NCBI GenBank assembly: GCA_934553185.1
Contig: CAKTFF010000175.1
Location: 1-5,479 of the forward strand
Reading direction: 5' to 3'
From: an uncultured Devosia sp.
GTDB lineage: Bacteria; Pseudomonadota; Alphaproteobacteria; Rhizobiales; Devosiaceae
DNA length: 5,479 bases
Below the pieces are notes generated by a model. That model had not been told where the DNA came from and made no database searches. It saw only the letters and a program-made list of their open reading frames with translations. Both the position numbers and the translations under genes were made by a program. Below are positions 5,468 to 5,479 of the stretch, piece after piece (the first letter of the stretch is position 1; each line of letters starts with the position of its first letter).

Positions 5468-5479
5468 GAGCAAGAGTGG

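Overview
The window looks like chromosomal housekeeping DNA from an alphaproteobacterium, most likely a member of the Hyphomicrobiales (Rhizobiales), possibly Devosia-like. This rests on the GC-rich coding sequence, the TyrC and L32 sequence types (L32 lacks zinc-binding cysteines), the hisC-tyrC pairing, and a perfect TTAA-N7-TTAAC motif, the binding site of the alphaproteobacterial cell-cycle regulator CtrA. The placement comes from remembered family features, not a search.

Layout, left to right. Positions 1-2410 are read leftward: a SAM-dependent methyltransferase (1679-2410), then hisC (517-1611), then tyrC (520 to beyond the left edge). hisC and tyrC share an ATGA stop/start overlap and have a possible promoter of their own in front of hisC. 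Divergently, gloB (glyoxalase II, 2516-3283) reads rightward from a 105-base gap. A 154-base intergenic region follows with a CtrA-type box and a strong stem-loop. It leads into an 83-residue protein of unknown function (3438-3689, rightward). That gene ends tail-to-tail with fumC (class II fumarase, 3686-5086, leftward), and the two stop codons share the palindrome CTAG. Upstream of fumC, on the same strand, are a clear intrinsic terminator and rpmF (ribosomal protein L32, 5203-5382). The rpmF leader, with a palindromic TATAGA promoter-like element, runs to the right edge.

Function. hisC and tyrC fit together in amino acid synthesis: the aminotransferase can serve histidine and, in several alphaproteobacteria, also aromatic amino acids, and TyrC oxidises prephenate and/or arogenate towards tyrosine. 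gloB detoxifies S-lactoylglutathione, fumC acts in the TCA cycle and rpmF is part of the large ribosomal subunit. The methyltransferase and the 83-residue protein have no function I can assign.

I see no tRNA, rRNA, CRISPR array, insertion sequence, phage gene or defence system. Nothing here amounts to an undescribed multi-gene system. The best lead is the unknown small gene behind a perfect CtrA box. No gene-free stretch exceeds 300 bases.
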